NCBI GenBank assembly: GCA_021200075.1
Contig: JAJQGZ010000227.1
Coordinates: forward strand, 1-24,458
Length of the DNA: 24,458 bases
Source: Clostridiales bacterium
Lineage (GTDB): Bacteria > Bacillota > Clostridia > Oscillospirales > Acutalibacteraceae
Direction of reading: 5' to 3'
Shown: in pieces, positions 6,245 to 13,553 of the stretch
Numbering within the stretch: the first letter of the stretch is position 1
How the letters are laid out: the number at the start of each line of letters is the position of its first letter
Translations under genes and position numbers: made by a program
Notes under the pieces: model-generated
The model's database searches: none
What the model was told of the DNA's origin: nothing
Seen by the model: the letters and a program-made list of their open reading frames with translations, nothing else

Positions 6245-8518
6245 TTGAGAAATATTAAGAATATCGATAAAGATTGGCTTTTTTCAAAAGAAGCTTCAAC
6301 AGTTCCGTCAGTACTTCCGCAGAATTGGGAGCCGGTTGATTTACCGCATACCTGGAACGGAGTTGACGGTCAGGACGGCGGCAACGATTATTACAGAGGT
6401 AAGTGCTTTTATGCAAAGCAAATTAAAGCGTCCGATATGCCTCAGGGCGATGAGGTGTATATTCAGCTCGACGGAGTTAATTCCACCGGAGTTGTATATT
6501 TTAACGGTAAAGAGCTTATAATTCACCACGGCGGATATTCCTCTTTCAGAGCCAAGCTTACCGATATTAAAGAGGATAATCTCCTTGTAGTCACAGCGGA
6601 TAACAGCCCCAATGATTTTGTCTATCCCCAAATGGCGGATTTCACATTCTACGGCGGCATTTACCGTGATGTTACGCTTATCGGTGTAAATTCCTCTCAT
6701 TTTGACCTTGATTATTACGGTGCGCCGGGTATTGCCGTTACACCTAAAATCGAGGGTAAAGATGCTCAAATTGAAATGCAGGCATATGCAAACGGTGAGG
6801 TTGAATTTACCGTTACTGACGGCGAAACAGTTGTCGCCTGCGTTTCGGCGGACGGCAAGAACCCAAAAGCAACAGTGACAATAAACGATGTTCATCTTTG
6901 GAATGGCACAAAAGATCCGTTTCTTTATACTCTCACGGCACGGCTTATTAAAGACGGAGAAGCTGTTGACGAGGTTTCCTGCCGTTTCGGTTGCCGAGAA
7001 TATAAAATTGACCCGCAAAAGGGTTTTATACTTAACGGTAAGGAATATCCTCTCAGAGGCGTTTCGAGGCATCAGGACAGACCGAAAATCGGTAATGCGC
7101 TCCTGCCGGAGTATCACAAGGAGGATATAGAACTTATTTGCGAAATGGGTGCAAATACAATTCGTCTTGCCCATTATCAGCACGCACAGTATTTTTATGA
7201 TCTTTGCGACGAAAAGGGACTGGTTATCTGGGCGGAAATTCCGTATATTTCAAAGCATATGCCAGCCGGTGTTGAAAATACAAAAACGCAGATGACTGAG
7301 CTTATCAGCCAAAATTATAATCATCCCTGCATTGTTGTATGGGGTCTTTCAAACGAAATTTCAATGAATGGTGTCAGCGACGGTTTGATTGAAAATCATA
7401 AGATGTTAAATGACCTTGCTCATTCTATGGACAAGACCCGACCGACCACTATCGCTGTCGTTACAATGTGCAGTCCCGATAACGAATTTGTTAAGATTCC
7501 CGATGTGCTTTCCTATAATCATTACTTCGGCTGGTACGGCGGAAACACAGATATGAACGGCCCGTGGTTTGACAATTTCCATAAAAAATATCCTAACAGA
7601 GCTGTCGGTATAAGCGAATACGGATGTGAAGCGCTTAATTGGCATTCCTATGCGCCGGAACAGGGGGATTACACCGAGGAATATCAGGCGCATTATCACG
7701 AGGAGCTTATAAAGCAAATCGCCGACAGACCCTATCTTTGGGCAACCCATGTATGGAATATGTTTGATTTTGCCGCCGACGCAAGAGCGGAGGGCGGAGA
7801 AAACGGAATGAACCATAAGGGTCTGGTTACATTTGACCGTAAGTATAAAAAAGACGCCTATTATGCTTATCAGGCTTGGCTTTCCGATAAACCGATGGTG
7901 CATATCTGTTCAAAAAGGTATGTTGACAGAACGGAAAATCCCGCAAAGGTTACCGTATATTCAAATCAGCCGGAGGTTGAGATTTTTGCAAACGGTGAAA
8001 GTATCGCTAAGCAAACAAAGGCTAAATATCCGTTTTTCTACTTCACCGTGCCGAATGACGGTGAAACTAAAATTACCGTTAAAGCGGGCAATTTAACCGA
8101 TGAAAGCGTAATCAAAAAGGTTGATAAACCTAATGAAGATTATATTATGAAAGAGGAAGGCTCGGTTATCAATTGGTTTGAGATAGATACCCCCGTAGGT
8201 TATTTTTCGATTAATGATACAATCGGCGATATTCTTTCCACTTTCAAGGGCAAGCTGTATGCAATAAAACTTGTTAAAATCATTTTAAACGCTCTTTCAG
8301 ACGGTAAGGATAAAAAAGAAAAGACCGAAAAGGAAAAGGGCAAGAAAAAGGAAAAAGGCATCAGCATAATGGGCTTTTCTCTCAATAAAACCATGATAGA
8401 TATGGCTAAGGGATTCACTTTAAAACGAGCGCTTATGATGCTCGGCGGTAAGTTTACAAAAGAGCAGATTTTGCAAATTAACGCCGATCTAAATAAAATC
8501 AAAAAACCGTCTAAATAA
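6245..8518 (+). CDS. Glycoside hydrolase family 2 (beta-galactosidase-like)
   Basis: A retaining GH2 enzyme expected to hydrolyse a beta-galactoside or related glycoside in the cytosol, since no signal peptide is present. Domains in order: N-terminal sugar-binding jelly roll (about 1-150, with DGVNSTGVVYFNGK), Ig-like sandwich (150-255), TIM barrel from about 260 (RGVSRHQD, 271-278), and a C-terminal beta domain (about 550-640). The acid/base is Glu371 in WGLSNE and the nucleophile Glu458 in ISEYG. NHKGL (523-527) carries an N-x-K pattern found in glucuronidases, but also in many galactosidases, so it does not decide the substrate. The last ~115 residues are an extra helical region with a Lys/Glu-rich linker. 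The start is TTG 6245 with GGAGG at 6231-6235. Paired with the symporter upstream. Confidence 0.92.
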   Translation: MRNIKNIDKDWLFSKEASTVPSVLPQNWEPVDLPHTWNGVDGQDGGNDYYRGKCFYAKQIKASDMPQGDEVYIQLDGVNSTGVVYFNGKELIIHHGGYSSFRAKLTDIKEDNLLVVTADNSPNDFVYPQMADFTFYGGIYRDVTLIGVNSSHFDLDYYGAPGIAVTPKIEGKDAQIEMQAYANGEVEFTVTDGETVVACVSADGKNPKATVTINDVHLWNGTKDPFLYTLTARLIKDGEAVDEVSCRFGCREYKIDPQKGFILNGKEYPLRGVSRHQDRPKIGNALLPEYHKEDIELICEMGANTIRLAHYQHAQYFYDLCDEKGLVIWAEIPYISKHMPAGVENTKTQMTELISQNYNHPCIVVWGLSNEISMNGVSDGLIENHKMLNDLAHSMDKTRPTTIAVVTMCSPDNEFVKIPDVLSYNHYFGWYGGNTDMNGPWFDNFHKKYPNRAVGISEYGCEALNWHSYAPEQGDYTEEYQAHYHEELIKQIADRPYLWATHVWNMFDFAADARAEGGENGMNHKGLVTFDRKYKKDAYYAYQAWLSDKPMVHICSKRYVDRTENPAKVTVYSNQPEVEIFANGESIAKQTKAKYPFFYFTVPNDGETKITVKAGNLTDESVIKKVDKPNEDYIMKEEGSVINWFEIDTPVGYFSINDTIGDILSTFKGKLYAIKLVKIILNALSDGKDKKEKTEKEKGKKKEKGISIMGFSLNKTMIDMAKGFTLKRALMMLGGKFTKEQILQINADLNKIKKPSK

Positions 8519-8557
8519 TTACATTTTTTGTAAAATATAAAGTTAGGCAAAATGACA

Positions 8558-8605
8558 ATAGGCTTTGTCGGGAATGTTTTTTAATTTTCGGCGGAGCCTA
8601 TCGTT
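8558..8605 (+). terminator. Terminator after the GH2 gene
   Basis: An uninterrupted 18-bp RNA stem forms between 8558-8575 and 8584-8601, including ATAGGC with GCCTAT at the base and five G-U pairs, with an 8-nt loop. It is followed by a T-rich stretch (CGTTTTGTTT). The G-U pairs make it stable only as sense-strand RNA, fitting a + strand terminator. Confidence 0.7.
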
Positions 8606-8675
8606 TTGTTTATACGGATTTTCTCTCGGTTTGTAAATAAATGATTAAAATTGTAAATAAAGTGTTAATAAACCC

Positions 8676-8704
8676 TTGACTGCCGATTTATGTACTCATA
8701 TAAT
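8676..8704 (+). promoter_or_regulatory. Promoter of the yicC-thiN housekeeping run
   Basis: TTGACT (8676-8681) and TATAAT (8699-8704) are 17 bp apart, about 55 bp before yicC. The rest of the 8606-8758 gap holds no gene I can support. Confidence 0.82.
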
Positions 8705-8758
8705 ATTCAGTAATATTTGTTACACAATCCTAATCTATTTTAAGTTTAAGGAGCAGTT

Positions 8759-9637
8759 ATGGTTAAATCAATGACAGGCTTCGGCAGAGCCGTATCAAAG
8801 CTTGACGGATATAATATCACCGTGGAGCTTAAATCTGTCAATCACAGGTATTTTGAATTTTCTTCCCACATTCCCCGTCAGTACGGATTTATTGACGATA
8901 AGCTTAAATCATTTGTCAATTCACGCACTTCAAGGGGTAAGGTTGATTGCTATGTTGGCATTGATACGTTTAATACCGATTCGGCTGATGTTGCGGTTAA
9001 TAAGGCTCTCGCTTTTGCTTATGTCAAAGCACTGCGCGAGATTGAAAGCGGATGCAGTATTCCATCGTCCGTCACCGCATTTGATATTGCCCGTTTTCCC
9101 GATGTTCTTATTGTGAAAAAGACTGAGGAAGACGAGGATAAAATTTGGAATATTGTCAAATCCGTTGCTTCTCAGGCACTCGATAATTTTATTAATATGC
9201 GTACCGCCGAGGGCGAAAAAATGCGTGAAGATATTTTTTTCCGTTCGCAGACAATTCTCGATACCGTTTCTTATATTGAAGAACGCTCTCCTCAAACCGT
9301 CAAGGAGTATAACGATAAACTGATTGAGAGGGTTCACAATTTAATCGGCGATGTTACGCTTGATGAGAACAGGATTATTCAAGAGGTTGCCGTTTATGCA
9401 GATAAGGTCGCCGTTGCCGAGGAAACCGTAAGGCTTCGTTCCCATATTTCCCAGCTTCACACTTTCCTTGACAGTGACGAGCCGGTCGGCAGGAAGCTTG
9501 ATTTCCTTGTGCAGGAAATGAACAGGGAAGCCAGCACTATCGGCTCAAAATGCAATGATGTTGAGATTGCACGCAGAGTTGTTGATATAAAGGCAGAGAT
9601 TGAGAAAATTCGTGAGCAGGTTCAAAATATTGAATAA
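8759..9637 (+). CDS. yicC: YicC/YloC-family endoribonuclease
   Basis: A 292-residue member of the YicC/YloC family. E. coli YicC acts as an endoribonuclease in RNA turnover, and the B. subtilis homologue (YloC) occupies the same position at the head of the gmk-priA cluster. The N-terminal domain opens with the hallmark MVKSMTGFGRA and ELKSVNHRYFE. The C-terminal DUF1732 region (about 207-292) holds the signature GRKLDFLVQEMNREASTIGSK and VDIKAEIEKIREQVQNIE. ATG 8759 follows AAGGAG (8748-8753). It is the first gene after the promoter at 8676, and remA begins 36 bases later. Confidence 0.94.
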   Translation: MVKSMTGFGRAVSKLDGYNITVELKSVNHRYFEFSSHIPRQYGFIDDKLKSFVNSRTSRGKVDCYVGIDTFNTDSADVAVNKALAFAYVKALREIESGCSIPSSVTAFDIARFPDVLIVKKTEEDEDKIWNIVKSVASQALDNFINMRTAEGEKMREDIFFRSQTILDTVSYIEERSPQTVKEYNDKLIERVHNLIGDVTLDENRIIQEVAVYADKVAVAEETVRLRSHISQLHTFLDSDEPVGRKLDFLVQEMNREASTIGSKCNDVEIARRVVDIKAEIEKIREQVQNIE

Positions 9638-9673
9638 TATTTCTTTATCTGATTTTCTGTGTGGTGATTTTAT

Positions 9674-9928
9674 ATGAATTTTATCAATATAGGCTTCGGC
9701 AATTTAATTAATGCCGACAGGGTTATCAGCATTATTTCTCCGGATTCCGCTCCGGCTAAAAAAATTGTTCGTGACTGCAAATCGAGAGGTGCGCTTATTG
9801 ACGCAACCCACGGCAGGAAAACTATGAGCGTTATTATTACCGACAGCGATAATGTCGTTCTTTCCTATCTTGATATGAAGCGCATTGCTTCAAAATTCGG
9901 CGTTGAGGTGGATGAATATGAACAGTAA
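9674..9928 (+). CDS. remA: RemA/YlzA (DUF370) DNA-binding regulator
   Basis: An 84-residue DUF370 protein. In B. subtilis RemA is a DNA-binding activator of biofilm matrix and osmoprotection genes, built from oligomeric rings that wrap DNA. Family landmarks are IGFGNLINADRVISI (6-20), SAPAKKIVRDCKSRGALIDATHGRKTMSVIITDS and the C-terminal LSYLDMKRIASKF. The basic RDCKSRG and GRK segments are the likely DNA contacts. Its place between yicC and gmk is the standard Firmicutes order. Only a weak GGTGA (9662-9666) precedes ATG 9674. Its targets in this organism cannot be inferred from the window. Confidence 0.92.
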   Translation: MNFINIGFGNLINADRVISIISPDSAPAKKIVRDCKSRGALIDATHGRKTMSVIITDSDNVVLSYLDMKRIASKFGVEVDEYEQ

Positions 9929-10505
9929 TAACGGTATGCTTGTCGTCTTTTCAGCTCCGAGCGGCTGCGGAAAGGATACGGTCTTTCACGAATTATTAAA
10001 GCGCAGGGACGATGTTGTCGAGTCAATTTCCGCCACAACCCGTCCTCCGAGAAACGGCGAGCTCGACGGCGTTGATTATTATTTTCTCTCGGTTGACGAA
10101 TTTGAGCAAATGATTTCCGACGGCGGTCTGCTTGAATATGCCAGCTATAACGGCAATTATTACGGCACTCCGATAAAGGGAGTTGAAAAGGCTGTAGAAA
10201 GCGGAAAAATCTGTTTTTTGATAATCGAGGTTCAGGGAGCGCATAAGGTTATGAAAAAGTATCCAGACTGCGTTTCCATATTCCTTGTTCCTCCGAGTAT
10301 GGAGGTGCTTCGTCATCGGCTTTATAAGCGTAACAAGGACAGCGACGAGGTTATCAGCCGCCGCCTTGATATTGCCAAGGAAGAACTGAATTATCAGGAC
10401 AGATATACTTATAAAATTATTAACGATAATATTGACGACTGCGTTAATTTTATTAATAAAATACTTAACGATGAGCTTAAAAAAAGAAAAGCCGGCGAAG
10501 TATAA
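9918..10505 (+). CDS. gmk: Guanylate kinase
   Basis: Converts GMP to GDP with ATP, the step that feeds GTP and (p)ppGpp pools; in Firmicutes this enzyme is inhibited by (p)ppGpp. The 195-residue protein carries the P-loop SAPSGCGKDT (12-21), with Asp after the Lys where many members have Ser, Thr or Gly. It also has SATTRPPRNGE and DGVDYYF for GMP binding, LLEYASYNGNYYGTP, and an IIEVQGAHKV segment. ATG 9918 is chosen because GAGGTG (9905-9910) lies seven bases upstream; the in-frame ATG at 9912 is too close to it. The gene overlaps remA by 11 bases, suggesting coupled translation. Confidence 0.96.
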   Translation: MNSNNGMLVVFSAPSGCGKDTVFHELLKRRDDVVESISATTRPPRNGELDGVDYYFLSVDEFEQMISDGGLLEYASYNGNYYGTPIKGVEKAVESGKICFLIIEVQGAHKVMKKYPDCVSIFLVPPSMEVLRHRLYKRNKDSDEVISRRLDIAKEELNYQDRYTYKIINDNIDDCVNFINKILNDELKKRKAGEV

Positions 10506-10546
10506 TTTATTCGCACTTTCTTTTGATATAGATATTTTAAAATTAT

Positions 10547-10587
10547 CTCGGCGAATGTCCGCAGTGCCGAGCTTGTTTTAAGCGGAC
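10547..10587 (+). promoter_or_regulatory. Possible H-type pseudoknot in the rpoZ leader
   Basis: Stem 1 pairs CTCGGC (10547-10552) with GCCGAG (10566-10571). Six bases inside its loop, GTCCGC (10557-10562), are complementary to GCGGAC (10582-10587), which touches the rpoZ ribosome binding site GGAAAGG (10588-10594). Loop lengths (4, 3 and 10 nt) allow both stems at once. Stem 1 plus the T-rich 10572-10579 could instead be a weak attenuator. The short stems may be chance. Confidence 0.35.
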
Positions 10588-10604
10588 GGAAAGGTTTGGT
10601 TATT

Positions 10605-10817
10605 ATGTTTAATCCGGATTTAAAAGAATTGTTAAAGGGCTGCAACAGCCGTTACAGCCTTGTTGTAGGAACAGCTAAGCGTGCAAGAGAAATTCAGGAG
10701 GAAGCCATCGAGTACGAGGAGCATATTGACGAAAAGACAATTTCTATCGCTATTGAGGAAATACTCGAAGGCAAATATGTTATCGAAGAGCCCAACGAGC
10801 TTAAACCAAAAGAGTGA
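10605..10817 (+). CDS. rpoZ: RNA polymerase omega subunit
   Basis: Omega helps fold and hold the beta-prime subunit in RNA polymerase. The 70-residue product fits the family: MFNPDLKELLKGCNSRYSLVV (the conserved N-terminal helix with SRY.LV), then TAKRAREI and ISIAIEEILEGKY. ATG 10605 is preceded by GGAAAGG (10588-10594); an in-frame TTG at 10596 is less likely. About 100 non-coding bases separate it from gmk and hold a possible pseudoknot. Its stop overlaps the priA start (GTGA at 10814-10817). In B. subtilis coaBC would follow rpoZ; here priA follows directly. Confidence 0.95.
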   Translation: MFNPDLKELLKGCNSRYSLVVGTAKRAREIQEEAIEYEEHIDEKTISIAIEEILEGKYVIEEPNELKPKE

Positions 10818-13033
10818 ACCGACTTATTGCCGTTGTTGCGGTTGAAAATACTTTTTTCAATACGGATTCGGATTATGATTACTATGTTCCGTCCGATTGT
10901 GAAAAGTCCGCAAAAATCGGTATGCGTGTTGAGGTTCCGTTCGGCGGCGGCAACAGATTGCGAAACGGAATAATAATAAAGCTTTTTACGGGGATTAATT
11001 CTTCTTTGAAGGAGATTGGTTCTTTTATAGGCGATAAGCCGGTTTTGAGCGAGGAAATGATTTTCCTTGCCGTCTGGCTTAAAGAAAGATGTTTTTGCAC
11101 AACCTATGATTGTCTCAGGCAGATGCTTCCCAGGGGCTTCGGCAAAATCGGAGACGCAAGCGAAAAGCATATTCGTTTTCTTATTCAAAATCAGGATGAG
11201 CTTCTGCATTTAACGCCAAAGCAAAAGAGCGTTGCGGATTTGCTTTGTGATATCGGCAGCGCCGGTGTATCTGAGGTATGTGAATTTTGCTCAGTGAGCA
11301 AGGGTGTGCTTAAAAATCTTGAAAAGCTCAAATTGGTTGAATTTTTTGATAAAGAAGTTTACCGCTTGCCGTACAGGGACATTCCTCAGCTTCAAAATAC
11401 CGATATTGTCCTTTCGCCTAAACAACAAAAGGCGTATGACACATATTTTAATATGCTTGAAAACGGCGGTGGAACAGGGCTTCTTTTCGGCGTAACCGGA
11501 AGCGGAAAAACGCAGGTTTATCTCAAACTGATTGATGCTGCCGTGAAAAAAAACAAGGATGTTATTGTCCTTGTGCCGGAAATCGGTCTTACACCGCAAA
11601 CCTTGGCTATATTCCACGCAAGGTATGGTGATAAGGTAGCCGTTTTGCACAGCGGACTTTCCCTTGGCGAACGCAATGATGAATTTAAGCGAGTCGACAG
11701 GGGAGAGGCAAAAATTGTCGTAGGTACAAGAAGCGCTGTTTTTGCTCCGCTTCATAATATCGGTCTTATTATAATTGACGAGGAACAGGAGCATACTTAT
11801 AAAAGCGAACGCACACCAAAATATCACGCTAGGGAAGTTGCTAATTTCAGATGTAAGTATAATAAAGCGTTACTGCTTCTCACCTCCGCAACCCCGAGCT
11901 TGGAAAGCTATTCCAATGCCGTAAACGGTAAATATACCCTGTGTGAGATTGACGAAAGATACGGCGATTCAAAATTACCGCAGGTTATCACTGTCGATAT
12001 GAAGCAGGAAATAAGCAAGGGCAATAAAACTCCTCTTTCGTCAAAGCTCAAGGAGCTTTTGCAGGAAACTCTCGATAAAGACAAACAGGCTATATTACTG
12101 ATAAACAGGCGAGGGTACAATACCTTTATCGCCTGTAACGACTGCGGCTATGTTCTCACCTGTCCGAATTGCTCCATTTCGCTGACATACCACAGCTATA
12201 ATAATTCGCTTAAATGCCATTACTGCGGATATGCCAAAAGTCTTGACAATACCTGTCCGCATTGCGGCGGCAAAAATATACGCTACAGCGGCTACGGTAC
12301 GCAAAGGATTGAGGATGAGATTTCCGCCGTTTTTGAGCAGGCGAGGATCTTGCGTATGGATGCCGATACAACTTCGTCAAAGTTTAGCCATGACAGGCTT
12401 TTTTTAGCATTTTCAAATCACGAATACGATATTCTTGTCGGTACACAAATGGTTGCAAAGGGTCTTGATTTTCCAGATGTTGAGCTTGTCGGCGTGGTTA
12501 ATGCCGATAATTCGCTTTATGACGAAAACTACAACAGTGCTGAAAGATGCTTTGACCTTATAACCCAGGTAGTCGGCAGGAGCGGAAGACGGGGAGAAGA
12601 GGGTAAAGCCGTTATTCAAACGGTAAACCCCTATAACGAGACGCTTGAATATGCCGCCAATCAGGACTATAAGAGCTTTTATAAGGACGAAATCGAGCTT
12701 CGGCGAATGTTGATTTATCCGCCGTATTGCAATATTTTTTCCGTTTCATTCAGCGGTGAAAAGGAAAATACCGTTGCTTTGTGCGCTAAAAGCTTTTTTG
12801 AAATATTCACGGAGCTTAACGAGCAGGCACAGCAGAAGATAATAATTCTCGGGCCGAGTGCCGCTAAAATTTCAAAGTTAAATAATTTTTACAGGTATAG
12901 ACTGTTCATTAAATGTAAAAATTCAAAAAGTATTCGCACTGTGTTCAACGAGGCTTTAAAAAGAATAAATAAAATAAAGGAATATAAAGAGATTTGTGTA
13001 TCCGTTGATATTAATCCGACGGATATGAATTAG
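10814..13033 (+). CDS. priA: Primosomal helicase PriA (replication restart)
   Basis: PriA recognises stalled forks and D-loops, unwinds DNA 3' to 5' and reloads the replicative helicase. The 739-residue length is normal. In order: an N-terminal 3'-end-binding domain (about 1-105), a winged-helix region, Walker A GVTGSGKT (about 226-233), a DEEQEH box (about 322-327, a DEEx-H type), a zinc domain of eight Cys in four CxxC pairs (CNDC, CPNC, CHYC, CPHC; about 440-480), and helicase lobe 2 with GTQMVAKGLDFP and QVVGRSGRRG. The start is GTG 10814, overlapping the rpoZ stop by four bases. An A8 run at 11546-11553 is read correctly in frame. Def begins 10 bases after its stop. Confidence 0.97.
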   Translation: MNRLIAVVAVENTFFNTDSDYDYYVPSDCEKSAKIGMRVEVPFGGGNRLRNGIIIKLFTGINSSLKEIGSFIGDKPVLSEEMIFLAVWLKERCFCTTYDCLRQMLPRGFGKIGDASEKHIRFLIQNQDELLHLTPKQKSVADLLCDIGSAGVSEVCEFCSVSKGVLKNLEKLKLVEFFDKEVYRLPYRDIPQLQNTDIVLSPKQQKAYDTYFNMLENGGGTGLLFGVTGSGKTQVYLKLIDAAVKKNKDVIVLVPEIGLTPQTLAIFHARYGDKVAVLHSGLSLGERNDEFKRVDRGEAKIVVGTRSAVFAPLHNIGLIIIDEEQEHTYKSERTPKYHAREVANFRCKYNKALLLLTSATPSLESYSNAVNGKYTLCEIDERYGDSKLPQVITVDMKQEISKGNKTPLSSKLKELLQETLDKDKQAILLINRRGYNTFIACNDCGYVLTCPNCSISLTYHSYNNSLKCHYCGYAKSLDNTCPHCGGKNIRYSGYGTQRIEDEISAVFEQARILRMDADTTSSKFSHDRLFLAFSNHEYDILVGTQMVAKGLDFPDVELVGVVNADNSLYDENYNSAERCFDLITQVVGRSGRRGEEGKAVIQTVNPYNETLEYAANQDYKSFYKDEIELRRMLIYPPYCNIFSVSFSGEKENTVALCAKSFFEIFTELNEQAQQKIIILGPSAAKISKLNNFYRYRLFIKCKNSKSIRTVFNEALKRINKIKEYKEICVSVDINPTDMN

Positions 13034-13043
13034 GAGAATAAAA

Positions 13044-13505
13044 ATGGCGTTAAGGAATATTGTAAAATTAGGCGACCCTATTTTGTACAAAAAGAGCCGT
13101 ACTGTTGAAAAGTTTGACAATAAGCTTGCAACTCTCATTGGCGATATGCTCGATACTATGTATCACGGCGAGGGAATAGGTCTTGCAGCTGTGCAGGTGG
13201 GTATTCTCAAAAGAGTGGTTGTAATCGACATCGGCGAAGGCCCGATTGAGCTTGTCAATCCGCAGATTACCCTAAGCGAGGGAGAACAGATTACTCAGGA
13301 GGGTTGCCTTTCGTTACCGGGTAAATTCGCCAATACAAAAAGACCCCAAAAGGTGCAGATTAAAGCGCAGGACAGAAACGGAAAATGGAAAGTTCTCACA
13401 GGTGAGGATTTAAAGGCAAAAGCGTTTTGCCACGAGATTGACCACCTTGACGGAATACTTTTCACTTCCCATATTGTTGACAGTGAATTTCTGCAAACCA
13501 AGTAA
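13044..13505 (+). CDS. def: Peptide deformylase
   Basis: Removes the formyl group from the N-terminal Met of new proteins, acting after Fmt, whose gene lies downstream. All three family motifs are present in the 153-residue chain: GIGLAAVQ (44-51), EGCLS (86-90) with metal ligand Cys88, and HEIDH (130-134) with ligands His130 and His134 and catalytic Glu131. ATG 13044 follows AGGAG (13032-13036), which overlaps the priA stop. Usually fmt follows directly; here about 2.5 kb of a broken surface-protein gene lies in between. Confidence 0.97.
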   Translation: MALRNIVKLGDPILYKKSRTVEKFDNKLATLIGDMLDTMYHGEGIGLAAVQVGILKRVVVIDIGEGPIELVNPQITLSEGEQITQEGCLSLPGKFANTKRPQKVQIKAQDRNGKWKVLTGEDLKAKAFCHEIDHLDGILFTSHIVDSEFLQTK

Positions 13506-13553
13506 AGGCGATTTCGGCATTTTTATAAAATACACAATTGGAGTTGAATAATC

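Noticed and set aside
6341..7183. Long open frame of about 280 codons on the minus strand
   Set aside because: It lies wholly inside the GH2 gene, has no promoter or ribosome binding site of its own and its translation lacks any family motif; it is a shadow of the coding strand.
10547..10580. Plain rho-independent terminator after gmk
   Set aside because: The stem has only 6 bp with a 13-nt loop and the T-tract is interrupted (CTTGTTTT). It would cut off rpoZ and priA, so at most it is a weak attenuator; listed instead as a possible pseudoknot.
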